Shown here in pieces: positions 8,295-18,500 of a DNA stretch of 56,121 bases. This DNA is from an uncultured Odoribacter sp. (GTDB lineage Bacteria; Bacteroidota; Bacteroidia; Bacteroidales; Marinifilaceae). Each line of letters begins with the position of its first letter. Within the stretch, counting starts at the first letter, position 1. A model generated the notes under the pieces. That model was not told where the DNA came from, searched no databases, and worked only from the letters and a program-made list of their open reading frames with translations. A program made the position numbers and the translations under genes. Where the stretch lies: NCBI GenBank assembly GCA_910588375.1, contig CAJUQA010000020.1, forward strand, positions 1 through 56,121, written 5' to 3'.

Positions 8295-9419
8295 ATGAAG
8301 AAAAAAGTATGTAATCTGAGGCAGATGCTTGTAGTCATCTGCGGTTTGGCCGCCGTGGGATGTAAACCCGAAGCGGTTACAATGCAGGAGGCCAGTTATG
8401 AGGTGTTAGCGGTGAAGCCTACCGACCGGACATTGACGAGTATGTATTCCGCTACGATTCGGGGACGGCAGGATATTGACATTTATCCCCAGGTGGGAGG
8501 ATTCCTGACGCAAGTGTGTGTGAAAGAGGGAGAACAGGTGAAGCGGGGACAAACGCTGTTTATTATCGACCAGGTGAGTTATCAGGCAGCGGTAAATACA
8601 GCGGAAGCCAATGTGGCAGCCGCCGAGGCATCTTTAGCAACAGCCCAATTGACATACGACAGCAAGCAGGAACTTTTCCGCCAGAATGTGGTGTCGGAAT
8701 TTGATTTGAATACGGCCAAGAATGCTTTCCTGGCAGCTCAGGCGCAGTTGGCACAAGCCAAAGCCCAGGCGGTAAATGCCCGGAATAATCTTTCTTACAC
8801 TGTCGTAAAGAGTCCCGCTGACGGTGTTGTCGGAACGATTCCTTATCGGGTGGGAACACTGGTAAGTTCAGTAATGCCGGAACCTTTGACCACTGTTTCG
8901 GACAATTCGACGATGTATGTTTATTTTTCCCTGACCGAAAACCAGTTGCTGGAGCTGATTCGTCAGTATGGTTCCAAGGAGGAAGTTTTGAAGAATATGC
9001 CGGAAATCGAATTGGTGCTGAATGATAAATCCACCTATGGAGAGAAAGGAAAAATCGAATCCATCAGCGGTGTCATCAACCGCTCCACAGGTACCGTAAG
9101 TTTGCGTGCCGCGTTCCCTAACACGAAAGGTTTGCTGCACAGCGGCGGTACGGGCAACGTCATCATCCCGACAGTATATGCCAATTGCTATGCCATTCCG
9201 CAGAATGCTACTTTTGAAGTACAGAACAAAGTGTTTGTTTATAAAGTGGTAGACGGGAAAGCACAATCGGCACCGGTAAGCGTGACCCGTGTGAACGGCG
9301 GACAGGAATATGTGGTAAATGAAGGTTTGAACGAAGGGGATGTCATCGTAACGGAGGGTGTAGGTTTATTGCGTGAAGGTACTCCTATTCAGGCCAAAAA
9401 AAACGAGGATAAGAAATGA
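8295..9419 (+). CDS. RND efflux periplasmic adaptor (MFP/AcrA-like) lipoprotein
   Basis: Membrane fusion protein of 374 residues that links the inner-membrane RND pump to the outer-membrane channel. It starts with a lipoprotein signal (LAAVGC, cysteine about residue 23). The frame extends to an ATG at 8247, but the lipobox and the promoter position favour 8295. Then come the AcrA landmarks: the lipoyl half-motifs (GFLTQVCVKEGEQVKRGQTL and a second around NLSYTVVKSPADGVVGT), an alanine-rich coiled-coil hairpin between them (about residues 95-150), and the beta-barrel (VSDNSTMYVYFSLTENQLL). The stop codon overlaps the start of the pump gene by 4 nt. The substrate range cannot be read from sequence; multidrug or bile-salt export is usual for the type. 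Confidence 0.93.
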   Translation: MKKKVCNLRQMLVVICGLAAVGCKPEAVTMQEASYEVLAVKPTDRTLTSMYSATIRGRQDIDIYPQVGGFLTQVCVKEGEQVKRGQTLFIIDQVSYQAAVNTAEANVAAAEASLATAQLTYDSKQELFRQNVVSEFDLNTAKNAFLAAQAQLAQAKAQAVNARNNLSYTVVKSPADGVVGTIPYRVGTLVSSVMPEPLTTVSDNSTMYVYFSLTENQLLELIRQYGSKEEVLKNMPEIELVLNDKSTYGEKGKIESISGVINRSTGTVSLRAAFPNTKGLLHSGGTGNVIIPTVYANCYAIPQNATFEVQNKVFVYKVVDGKAQSAPVSVTRVNGGQEYVVNEGLNEGDVIVTEGVGLLREGTPIQAKKNEDKK

Positions 9420-12400
9420 ATATAAAAACTTTTATAGAACGCCCGATTTTATCGTCGGTTATTTCTATCGCCATTATCGTAGTTGGGTTAATCGGATTGT
9501 TCACTTTGCCGGTGGAACAGTATCCCGACATTGCTCCTCCTACGATTCAGGTAAGTACAACTTATTACGGGGCAAGTGCCGAGACTTTGCAAAAGAGTGT
9601 GATTGCCCCGTTGGAAGAAGCCATTAACGGTGTGGAGGATATGACCTATATGACCTCTACAGCATCCAATGCAGGTACGGTGACGATTACCGTTTATTTC
9701 AAGCAGGGAACGGATCCGGATATGGCAGCGGTGAATGTGCAGAACCGGGTATCCAAAGCTACGGGCCAGTTGCCGGTAGAGGTGACTCAGGTTGGTGTGA
9801 CAACGTCTAAACGTCAGACGAGTATTTTGCAGATGTTCTCTTTGCACAGCCCGAACAATACTTATGACGAAAACTTCTTGTCCAATTACATCAATATCAA
9901 CTTGAAACCTTCTATCTTGCGTATTGCAGGTGTGGGCGACATGATGATTATGGGGGGAAGTTACAGTATGCGTATATGGATGAAGCCGGACGTGATGGCC
10001 CAGTATAAGTTGATACCGGCGGATGTGGCTCAGGTATTGGCAGAACAGAATATCGAGGCGGCTACAGGTTCTTTCGGAGAAAATTCCGATGAAACATATC
10101 AGTACACGATGAAATACCGGGGACGTTTGATTACCCCCGAAGAGTTCGGCGAAATTGTCATCCGTTCTACGGATGACGGCGAAGTATTGAAGCTGAAAGA
10201 CATTGCCGACCTCGAACTGGGACAAGATACTTATGCCTATAAGGGAGGCATGGACGGTCACAGCGGTATATCGTGCATGATTTTCCAGACGGCGGGTTCC
10301 AATGCCACGGAAGTAAATCAGCAGATTGACGCCTTTTTGGAGGAGGCCAGAAAAGATTTGCCCAAAGATATAGAAATTGACCAGATAATGAGTTCCAACG
10401 ACTTCTTGTTTGCTTCCATCCATGAAGTGGTGAAGACGTTGCTCGAAGCTATTATCCTGGTTATTTTGGTAGTATACGTATTCTTGCAGGATATACGTTC
10501 GACGTTGATTCCGCTGGTCGGTATCATCGTATCTCTGATCGGTACGTTCGCATTCATGTCGCTGGCGGGATTCAGTATCAACTTAATCACGCTGTTCGCT
10601 TTGGTATTGGTTATCGGTACGGTGGTGGACGATGCGATTGTCGTCGTCGAAGCCGTGCAACAACGCTTTGACGTAGGTTATCGCTCATCTTACATGGCCA
10701 GTATCGACGCCATGAAAGGAATCAGCTCGGCTATTTTCTCCTCTTCTTTGGTGTTCATGGCTGTGTTTATCCCGGTATCATTCATGAGCGGTACGTCAGG
10801 TACATTCTACACGCAATTCGGTTTGACGATGGCGGTATCAGTGGGTATTTCGGCAATAAACGCCCTGACGTTGAGTCCCGCCTTGTGTGCTTTGATATTA
10901 AAACCCTATCTGAATGAGGACGGTACGCAAAAGAATAATTTCGCCGCCCGCTTCCGGAAAGCATTTAATGCGGCATTCAGTGTGATTCTCGAGAAATACA
11001 AACGAGGCGTACTGTTTTTCGTTCGCCACCGCTGGCTGGCAGTTTCATTGCTTGTATGCTCGGTGGTCGTATTGGTATTGTTGATGAATTCAACGAAAAC
11101 CAGTCTTGTTCCCGACGAAGACCAGGGGGTTGTATTCGTGAATGTCAGTACAGCTGCCGGAAGTTCATTGAAAACCACGAATGATATTATGGGGCAGATA
11201 GGTGAACGTCTACAAGCTATTCCTCAAGTGAAACACATGCAAAAAGTATCCGGATACGGGTTAATTGCCGGTCAAGGAAATGCTTTCGGTATGTTTATCT
11301 TGAAGTTGAAACCCTGGGACGAACGTCCAGGCTCGGAAGACCATGTACAAGCAGTCATCAGACAAGTATACGGACGTACTGCCGATATTAAAGATGCCAG
11401 TATTTTTGCCCTTTCTCCGGGTATGATTCCGGGATACGGTATGGGAAATGCGTTGGAGTTGCACATGCAGGATAAGACCGACGGTGACATTGGTACTTTC
11501 TTTTCCACCATTCAACAATATTTAGGCGCTTTAAACCAACGTCCTGAAATATCTATGGCTTATTCTACATTTGATATCCGTTATCCGCAATGGACGGTGG
11601 ATGTGGATGCCGCCAAATGCAAACGCGCCGGTATCACCCCCAATGCAGTACTGAACACTTTGTCCGGTTATTACGGAGGACAATATATATCGGACTTCAA
11701 CCGTTTTTCCAAGGTATACCGCGTTATGCTCCAAGCCGACCCCAAATATCGTATGGACGAGGCATCCCTGGATAATATATTTGTACGCATGTCCAACGGG
11801 GAAATGGCTCCGTTGAGCCAGTTCGTCACGCTGACGCGTACGTATGGTGCGGAAACCTTAAGCCGTTTCAATATGTACAACTCCATCGCCGTGAATGCAA
11901 TGCCTGCGGAGGGATATAGTACGGGAGACGCCATCAAGGCTGTAAAAGAGACTGCGGAAGCCGCTTTACCGAAAGGATACGGTTATGATTTCGGCGGTAT
12001 TACCCGTGAAGAGAATCAACAGAGCAATACGACCGTGATTATTTTCGCTATCTGTATTTTGATGATCTATTTGATTCTTTGCGGTCTGTACGAAAGTTTC
12101 CTTATCCCCTTTGCGGTAATTCTGAGTGTGCCTTTCGGTTTGATGGGCAGTTTCCTTTTTGCCAAATTGGTAGGATTGGAAAATAACATCTATCTGCAGA
12201 CCGGTTTGATTATGTTGATCGGTTTGTTGGCCAAGACGGCAATCCTATTGACGGAATATGCTTCCGAGAGACGGGCTGCCGGCATGAGTATCGTAGCAGC
12301 AGCAGTCAGCGCAGCCAAGGCTCGTTTGCGTCCTATTTTGATGACGGCCTTGACGATGGTATTCGGTTTGCTTCCGTTGATGTTCTCTACCGGTGTTGGC

Positions 12401-12592
12401 GCCAACGGTAACAGTTCATTGGGAACCGGTGCCGTGGGCGGTATGGTCATCGGTACCTTGGCATTGTTATTTATCGTACCTGCCTTGTTCGTTATCTTCC
12501 AGTTGATTGAAGAACGGTTCCGTCCTGCACAGACCGCCCCCAGCGATGACTGGCAGATTCAAGCGGAAATGGAAGAGAAAAATATTGAATAG
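9416..12592 (+). CDS. RND efflux pump, AcrB/HAE1 family
   Basis: Proton-driven inner-membrane exporter of 1058 residues, normal length for HAE1 pumps. The first membrane helix is followed by VEQYPDIAPPTIQVSTTYYG, and the centre has the TM4 motif VLVIGTVVDDAIVVVEAVQQ, whose paired aspartates carry the proton relay. The second half repeats the fold, with its second porter domain and TM helices around ILMIYLILCGLYESFLIPF and LMIGLLAKTAILLTEYAS, and ends with a short cytoplasmic tail. It forms a tripartite pump with the adaptor upstream (4-nt overlap) and the channel downstream (21-nt gap). Expression is probably set by the divergent AraC-type protein. Confidence 0.96.
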   Translation: MNIKTFIERPILSSVISIAIIVVGLIGLFTLPVEQYPDIAPPTIQVSTTYYGASAETLQKSVIAPLEEAINGVEDMTYMTSTASNAGTVTITVYFKQGTDPDMAAVNVQNRVSKATGQLPVEVTQVGVTTSKRQTSILQMFSLHSPNNTYDENFLSNYININLKPSILRIAGVGDMMIMGGSYSMRIWMKPDVMAQYKLIPADVAQVLAEQNIEAATGSFGENSDETYQYTMKYRGRLITPEEFGEIVIRSTDDGEVLKLKDIADLELGQDTYAYKGGMDGHSGISCMIFQTAGSNATEVNQQIDAFLEEARKDLPKDIEIDQIMSSNDFLFASIHEVVKTLLEAIILVILVVYVFLQDIRSTLIPLVGIIVSLIGTFAFMSLAGFSINLITLFALVLVIGTVVDDAIVVVEAVQQRFDVGYRSSYMASIDAMKGISSAIFSSSLVFMAVFIPVSFMSGTSGTFYTQFGLTMAVSVGISAINALTLSPALCALILKPYLNEDGTQKNNFAARFRKAFNAAFSVILEKYKRGVLFFVRHRWLAVSLLVCSVVVLVLLMNSTKTSLVPDEDQGVVFVNVSTAAGSSLKTTNDIMGQIGERLQAIPQVKHMQKVSGYGLIAGQGNAFGMFILKLKPWDERPGSEDHVQAVIRQVYGRTADIKDASIFALSPGMIPGYGMGNALELHMQDKTDGDIGTFFSTIQQYLGALNQRPEISMAYSTFDIRYPQWTVDVDAAKCKRAGITPNAVLNTLSGYYGGQYISDFNRFSKVYRVMLQADPKYRMDEASLDNIFVRMSNGEMAPLSQFVTLTRTYGAETLSRFNMYNSIAVNAMPAEGYSTGDAIKAVKETAEAALPKGYGYDFGGITREENQQSNTTVIIFAICILMIYLILCGLYESFLIPFAVILSVPFGLMGSFLFAKLVGLENNIYLQTGLIMLIGLLAKTAILLTEYASERRAAGMSIVAAAVSAAKARLRPILMTALTMVFGLLPLMFSTGVGANGNSSLGTGAVGGMVIGTLALLFIVPALFVIFQLIEERFRPAQTAPSDDWQIQAEMEEKNIE

Positions 12593-12613
12593 GGAGATTT
12601 AGAATAGAACGAG

Positions 12614-13981
12614 ATGAAAAGATTAATTATATTATTTGCCTTGGCTATCGGGATGTATAGTTGCGGCATATATTCAAAATACAAACCCCAGACCGAGGTT
12701 CCGAAAGGATTGTTCGGAGCCGCCGACACACTGGTGGCATCCGACACGGCCAGTTTGGGGAATTTGAGTTGGCGGTCGATGTTTACCGACCCCCAGTTGC
12801 AGGCTTTGATTGAGAAAGGTTTGCAGAACAACACGAATCTGCAGACGGCTCATTTGAAAGTTCAGGAAGCGGAAGCCGCTTTAATGTCTTCGCGTTTGTC
12901 TTATCTGCCTGCGTTTGCTTTGGCTCCAGAAGGTGCCATAAGCAGTTTCGACCATGGCAGAGCGACAAAAACATATTCTTTGCCGATTACAGCAAGTTGG
13001 GAAGTGGATATTTTCGGTCGTCTGACAAATGCCAAACGCCGGTCAAAAGCCGCTTATCTGCAAAGCCAGGAATATGCCCAGGCCGTGCAGACCCAATTGA
13101 TTGCGGGTATCGCCAACAGTTATTATACCCTGCTAATGCTGGATGCGCAGTATGAAATTGCCAAATCCACGGAAGCCAGCTGGCAGGAAAGTGTAAGAAC
13201 GACCCGCGCCATGAAAGGTGCCGGTATGGTGACGGAAGCCGCTTTGGCACAGACGGAAGCCACGTACTTCCAGATTCGTACTACATTGCTGGATTTGGAG
13301 GAACAGATAGAGAAAGTAGAAAATGCGTTGTCTCTGCTGTTGGCCGACGTTCCCCAGCGGATTCAACGCGGACGCTTGGACGCACAGCATTTCCCGGAAA
13401 AAGTTTCGGTCGGTGTTCCCTTGCAGATGCTTTCCCGTCGTCCGGACGTGAAGAGTGCGGAACTGGCCTTGGCACAAGCTTTTTATACAACCAACGCCGC
13501 CCGTTCGGCTTTTTATCCATCTTTGATATTAGGCGGTAGTCTGGGCTGGACAAACAGTGCCGGTGCATACATTATCAATCCGGGCAAATTGCTGGCTACA
13601 GCTTTCGGTTCCCTGACAGCTCCTTTATTCAACAAAGGAATGAACCGCGCCCAATTGAAGATTGCCAAAGCCCAACAGGAAGAGGCCCGTTTGAACTTCA
13701 CACAAACTCTGTTGAATGCAGGCAGTGAAGTGAATGACGCTTTGACGCAATACCAAACGGCTGTAGAAAAGTCGGCATGGTACGAGAAGCAAGTACAATC
13801 TTTATTAACTGCTGAAAAAAGTACGCGTTTGCTCATGCAACATAGCAATACAACTTATCTGGAGGTTTTGGTTGCCCAACAGACGTTGTTGAATGCGCAG
13901 CTGACCCAAGTCTCCAACCAGTTTGCCCGAATACAGGGACTTATTAACCTGTATCAGGCCTTGGGTGGAGGCACCGAATAG
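12614..13981 (+). CDS. Outer-membrane efflux channel (TolC/OprM family lipoprotein)
   Basis: Third part of the tripartite pump, 455 residues. The N-terminus is a lipoprotein signal (IGMYSC), as in OprM-type channels. It has the two-fold repeated OEP structure: SWRSMFTDPQLQALIEKGLQNN at the start of repeat one, WEVDIFGRLTNAKR near residue 130, the RRPDVKSAELALAQA motif near residue 275, and LGWTNSAGAY and SLTAPLFNKGMNRAQ in repeat two. The order adaptor, pump, channel on one strand, closed by a perfect hairpin terminator, shows one operon. Confidence 0.94.
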   Translation: MKRLIILFALAIGMYSCGIYSKYKPQTEVPKGLFGAADTLVASDTASLGNLSWRSMFTDPQLQALIEKGLQNNTNLQTAHLKVQEAEAALMSSRLSYLPAFALAPEGAISSFDHGRATKTYSLPITASWEVDIFGRLTNAKRRSKAAYLQSQEYAQAVQTQLIAGIANSYYTLLMLDAQYEIAKSTEASWQESVRTTRAMKGAGMVTEAALAQTEATYFQIRTTLLDLEEQIEKVENALSLLLADVPQRIQRGRLDAQHFPEKVSVGVPLQMLSRRPDVKSAELALAQAFYTTNAARSAFYPSLILGGSLGWTNSAGAYIINPGKLLATAFGSLTAPLFNKGMNRAQLKIAKAQQEEARLNFTQTLLNAGSEVNDALTQYQTAVEKSAWYEKQVQSLLTAEKSTRLLMQHSNTTYLEVLVAQQTLLNAQLTQVSNQFARIQGLINLYQALGGGTE

Positions 13982-13990
13982 CAATTTCAT

Positions 13991-14020
13991 AAAAAATCCC
14001 GCTGCATGGCGGGATTTTTT
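13991..14020. terminator. Bidirectional terminator between the efflux operon and the CDF gene
   Basis: Perfect 12-bp stem (13991-14002 with 14009-14020), 6-nt loop, with A and T runs that suit both directions. It touches the stop codon of the convergent CDF gene. Confidence 0.88.
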
Positions 14021-14991
14021 TATGTGCTTCCCGTAATTCTTTCCAAGGTAAACGGCGTAAGCCCTACGAAGGGATAACAACGTTTGTCACATTCCGACAA
14101 TATACAACTCTGGCAATAATCTTCCGAACAAGGGTCAACATGAATACTCAAACGTATCGAAGGAAACAGTTTCATGGCAATAATATCCGCCACCCCCTCG
14201 CATACTTTATGACCTTTGCGAACATCGTAGTACCACGGCAATATTAAATCACAATCCACAAAAAAAGCTTTGCCGTATTTCAATACTTTCATATTCCGGA
14301 CATCAATCCAATCCTCCCGCCGATGAATCATCAACTCCTCCTGTATCATCTTCAACACCCGCATATCCGCTTTATCCGTTAAATTGGCAACCGTCGTCCG
14401 CAATATCCGTATGCCGGTATATATGATGATACTCCCAAACAATAACGCCAAGGCACTGTCCACCCATCCCAAGCCCGTCCAATACAATACCAACAGACCG
14501 AGTACCAGGCCAACCGATGAATAAGTATCGCTCTGGAGATGTCGGCCTCCCGCCACCAAAGCTATCGAATCATAGCGTTTCCCCAACCGTACGCTGTACC
14601 ATCCCAATAGATAATTTACCAATCCCGACAAGGCCACAATCCATATCCCCACATCCAATTGTACCACCTGCACAGGCAAAAATAACCGCCGGATTCCTTC
14701 GTAACAAATAACTCCGCCGGCCACGATAATCAACAGTCCTTCGACGGAAGCGGATATCAATTCCACTTTCCCATGGCCGAAAGGATAAGCCCTGTCGCAA
14801 GGCCGCGCCGCAATAATGATACTATAAAGAGTGATGCAACCGGCAACAACATTCACTATACTTTCAAGGGCGTCCGTTAAGATACCGACAGAATTCGTAA
14901 TAAAAAAAGCAATGAACTTCCCTATCAACAACAGCAGGGATATTCCGACAATACAACGTTGTACATGAATTTTTACTTTCTCTTCAAGCAT
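14020..14991 (-). CDS. Cation diffusion facilitator family transporter
   Basis: Inner-membrane divalent-metal/proton antiporter of 323 residues. Six hydrophobic segments fill residues about 12-205; TM2 carries NSVGILTDALESIVN and TM5 begins AGGRHLQSDTYSSVG, the paired HxxxD-type metal site of the family. The soluble C-terminal domain (about 210-310) has metal-binding-like residues and ends in a cysteine-rich stretch (PCSEDYCQSCILSECDKRCYP), which is unusual and might bind metal or an Fe-S cluster. Metal choice cannot be told. The gene is convergent with the efflux operon and divergent from susC; candidate promoters inside the inverted-repeat segment to its right point toward it in the orientation shown. 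Confidence 0.92.
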   Translation of the reverse strand: MLEEKVKIHVQRCIVGISLLLLIGKFIAFFITNSVGILTDALESIVNVVAGCITLYSIIIAARPCDRAYPFGHGKVELISASVEGLLIIVAGGVICYEGIRRLFLPVQVVQLDVGIWIVALSGLVNYLLGWYSVRLGKRYDSIALVAGGRHLQSDTYSSVGLVLGLLVLYWTGLGWVDSALALLFGSIIIYTGIRILRTTVANLTDKADMRVLKMIQEELMIHRREDWIDVRNMKVLKYGKAFFVDCDLILPWYYDVRKGHKVCEGVADIIAMKLFPSIRLSIHVDPCSEDYCQSCILSECDKRCYPFVGLTPFTLERITGST

Positions 14992-15099
14992 GACAAATCT
15001 ATAACAACTTGTGTCATGTACGAAAATCCCCGGTTCCTGTTAGAGTATTCCGGCCATTTTTAGAAAAGAAAACATTGATTTTTCATAAAAAACGATACC

Positions 15100-15125
15100 T
15101 GCTTACCAAGCATGTATCATTTATA
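15100..15125 (+). repeat. Left arm of a 26-bp perfect inverted repeat
   Basis: Reverse complement of 15359-15384 with no mismatch. The arm has internal dyad symmetry (TGCTT-ACC-AAGCA, extended by GATAC on the left and GTATC on the right), as recombinase or repressor sites often do. Confidence 0.9.
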
Positions 15126-15358
15126 ATGCAATCGTTTGAATGTGAGCAAATAAAAAAATGATTAAAAACAATTTAATCAGTAAAAATCCTTTTTCAGAAC
15201 AAATATTTCTCACAGAAAGCCGCCGCAAAGATATTACAAAAGCTCAAAGATAAAAGCAAAACCGTTAATTTTTTATAATAAATTCTATCAATAGACATAA
15301 AACAAAGCCTTAATTGTTAAAAAGAATCAAAATCACAAAAATAAAAAAACATACATCA
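15126..15358. promoter_or_regulatory. Candidate invertible promoter segment (inverton) upstream of susC
   Basis: This 233-bp interior is very AT-rich and lies between the two inverted-repeat arms. On the minus strand it has three TAnnTTTG-type boxes (15233-15226, 15252-15245, 15343-15336); on the plus strand it has none. In the orientation shown, promoters would point away from susC, and inversion would turn them toward it. -33 boxes are poor. No recombinase gene lies in the window. Promoter inversion ahead of susC/susD genes is known in Bacteroides; its occurrence here is inferred. Confidence 0.55.
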
Positions 15359-15384
15359 TATAAATGATACATGCTTGGTAAGCA
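15359..15384 (-). repeat. Right arm of the 26-bp perfect inverted repeat
   Basis: Exact reverse complement of 15100-15125; core ATGCTT-GGT-AAGCAT. It lies 148 bp before the susC start codon. Confidence 0.9.
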
Positions 15385-15532
15385 TCTGATTAAAATGAGA
15401 AATAAAGATAGAAAACAGGCTATGGTGTGGATATGAAAAACGAAATAGTAGAACACTGCTCCGATATATAATGGCTAATAAAAAAGCGGTGAATATTATT
15501 TATACAAATACTTAATTTTAAACACTTTAATT

Positions 15533-18500
15533 ATGACAAAACACTTAAGATTAGCAGCGATGCTATTTTTCTCTTTTTTCTTGTGTGTAGGTAACTACGC
15601 CTTGGCTGGAAAGAGAACAGTGGGTACATTTACCGAGCAACAAACGGGCAAATGTACCGGTGTGGTAAAAGATGCGACGGGAGAAACCATTATCGGGGCC
15701 TCCGTAGTGGTGAAAGAAACGATGAATGGCAGTATTATCGGTACAACTACCGGTATTGACGGGGATTTTACTTTAGAAAACATCCCCATGGGAAGCACAA
15801 TTGTTATCTCTTTCATCGGTTATGAAACACAAGAGGTAAAATGGACAGGAACTCCTCTGAATGTTATTCTAAAAGGGGACAGCAAAACTTTGGACGAGGT
15901 GGTTGTTGTCGGATACGGAGTTCAAAAGAAAGTGAATTTAACCGGTTCCGTCGCTTCGGTGAAAGGCGATGAACTGGAACGCCGTCCGGTCGTGGATGCA
16001 ACACAGAGTTTGCAAGGTCTGGTTCCGGGATTGTTAGTAAGCAATGGTGATTCAGGACGTCCCGGCGGTACGGGAACATTGACTCTCCGCGGACAAGGTA
16101 ACTTGGCCAACAATGCAAATCCTTACGTATTGGTAGACGGTGTGGAAATGAGCCTTTCCGACGTCAATCCCAGCGACATTGAAAATATATCCGTATTGAA
16201 AGACGCTGCCGCTTGTGCCATCTACGGTGCACGGGCCGCTTACGGTGTTATTTTGGTAACGACCAAAAAAGGACAAGAGGGACAAATGCGCGTAAACTAT
16301 CAGGGAACCGTAGGTTGGACCACTCCTACCGTATTACCGGACATGGTAAACTCCGTAGATTTCGCCGAATTCTGGAATGCCGGGGCTTCAAATGCCGGAG
16401 CTCCCCGTAAATACAGCGAGGAAAAAATAGCCTTACTGAAACAATATATCAAAGACCCCAATAGTGTTGACCCTTGGTTTGAACTACCTGCCAACTCCAG
16501 CATGAACCCGGCTTTTGAAAACTCGGAACTGGGTGTCGGCAACACGGACTATTTCAAATTGCATTACAAAAACTGGGCATTCAAACAAAATCATAACCTC
16601 AGCCTCAGCGGCGGCGGGAAAAAAGCACAATACTACATCTCGGGAGGATATTACGGAGAAGAAGGTATCTTGCGCTACGCCGACATCGACTATACCCGTT
16701 ATAACTTCGCCGCCAATCTCAGTTCGCAGATTACCGACTGGTTAAAGCTAAAAGTGAATACCAAATTTATGCACTCCGACCAAAATACGCCTTTCGGCGA
16801 CGGTGGTTTAAGTGAAGGGTTCTATCACTCGCTGGCACGTTTCGCTCCTACGAAAGCAGCAGTAGACCCCAACGGGCATTTTACGGAATTGACCATGATT
16901 CCCTATTTACAGAGCGGAACTTATACGAATACACAACGCGACCGGATGAATTTAACAACCGGTTTGGAAGTACAACCCGTCAAGAATTGGTTTGTATTCT
17001 TCGACTATACGTATAAATTAATGAACGTAGAATACGAAGCATTGAATGTCGCCCCCATGATTTACGGAGCCGACGGAGTAACGACAAGCAAAGGTGCCAG
17101 AGATGAATTAGGCGTATCTGCCGACGGGAAATTTACCCGCAGCTACGGCCGCACCCGTTACCAATCTGTCAATCTGTACACCAACTATCTTTTCACCTTG
17201 GCAGAAAGACATAACTTCACCGTTATGGCAGGTTTCCAAGAGGAAGACAACGATTACAGTTACATGAAAAACTCCATCACGGGACTTTATTCCACCGCCA
17301 ATCCGAACGTAAGCATGGGTACAGGCGACAAATTTGTACAAGACACCCGTAACGGTTGGGCAACCCGTGGTTTCTTCGGACGTATCAATTACGATTTCGA
17401 CGGACGGTATTTGTTAGAGTTCAACGGACGGTACGATGCCTCTTCCCGTTTTGCTTCCGGACATCGCTGGGGCTTCTTCCCCTCTGTTTCGGCAGGTTGG
17501 AATATACACCGTGAAAATTTCATGGCATCCACGGCAGACGTACTGTCTAATTTGAAACTCCGTGCTTCTTACGGTCTATTAGGAAACCAAGCCGGTGCAG
17601 CCCTTTACACATTCGCCGCAACCATGTCGTTAAACAGCGGTTTGGGCGGTTACATCTATGACGACGGACGTCACTCCTACACGAATGCTCCGGGAGTAGT
17701 CAATCCGTCCACCACATGGGAAAAAGTGGAAAGCAAAAACATCGGTATCGACTTCGGATTCTTCAATAATACGCTTACCGGTACTTTCGATGTTTTCCAA
17801 CGTGAAACCAAAGACATGTTAGGACCGGGCGTCGATTTTCCCGACCTTTTCGGAGCATCGGCTCCTCAAACCAACAACGCGGAAATGCGTAACCGCGGCT
17901 GGGAACTGGCTTTGAATTACAGAGGAAAAATCGGTGCCGACATTCATTATTCTGTCGGCGGATCCATCTCCGACGCTACGGCAAAAGTGACCAAATATGC
18001 CAATCCGACCGGCACCAATCCTGCCGGTGCTTGGTACACCGGAAAAAAAGTAGGTGAAATATGGGGATACCGTGCAGACGGCCTTATCCAAACCCAAGCG
18101 GAAGCCGACGAATACAACCAGAAAGACCTCTCTTTCCTCAGTGGTGCCCTATGGACACCGGGTGATGTGAAATACCGGGATTTGAACGGAGACGGAGCCG
18201 TCAATAGAGGAAGCAATACATTAGGCGACATGGGCGACATGACCGTTATCGGAAATACCACCCCACGCTACCAATACACCGTCAACGGTTCTATCGGCTG
18301 GAAAGGATTAAATCTCAGCATCATGTTCCAAGGCGTAGGAAAACGCGACTGGAATCCGGGTGCTGCCGCCTATTTCTGGGGCTGGGGTCCTTATGCACAG
18401 GTAACCGTTTTCAAAGAACATATGAACTACTGGCGTGAAGACAACCGCAACGCTTATTATCCGAAACCTTACATTCACTCTGCGGGAGGTGTAGGCACCT

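Larger units (their letters stand above)
14992..15532. other. Gene-free region upstream of susC
   Basis: AT-rich stretch of 541 bp with no credible ORF. It contains the 26-bp inverted repeat and its 233-bp interior. The part between the right arm and susC (15385-15532) contains no TTTG at all, hence no plus-strand -7 box of the usual kind. Confidence 0.8.

Noticed and set aside
9488..10423. 311-codon minus-strand ORF inside the RND pump gene
   Set aside because: Shadow frame of the AcrB-like gene, His/Arg-rich, with no motif.
14994..15001. Minus-strand TAGATTTG as the promoter of the CDF gene
   Set aside because: It lies 3 bp before the start codon and would start the transcript inside the gene.
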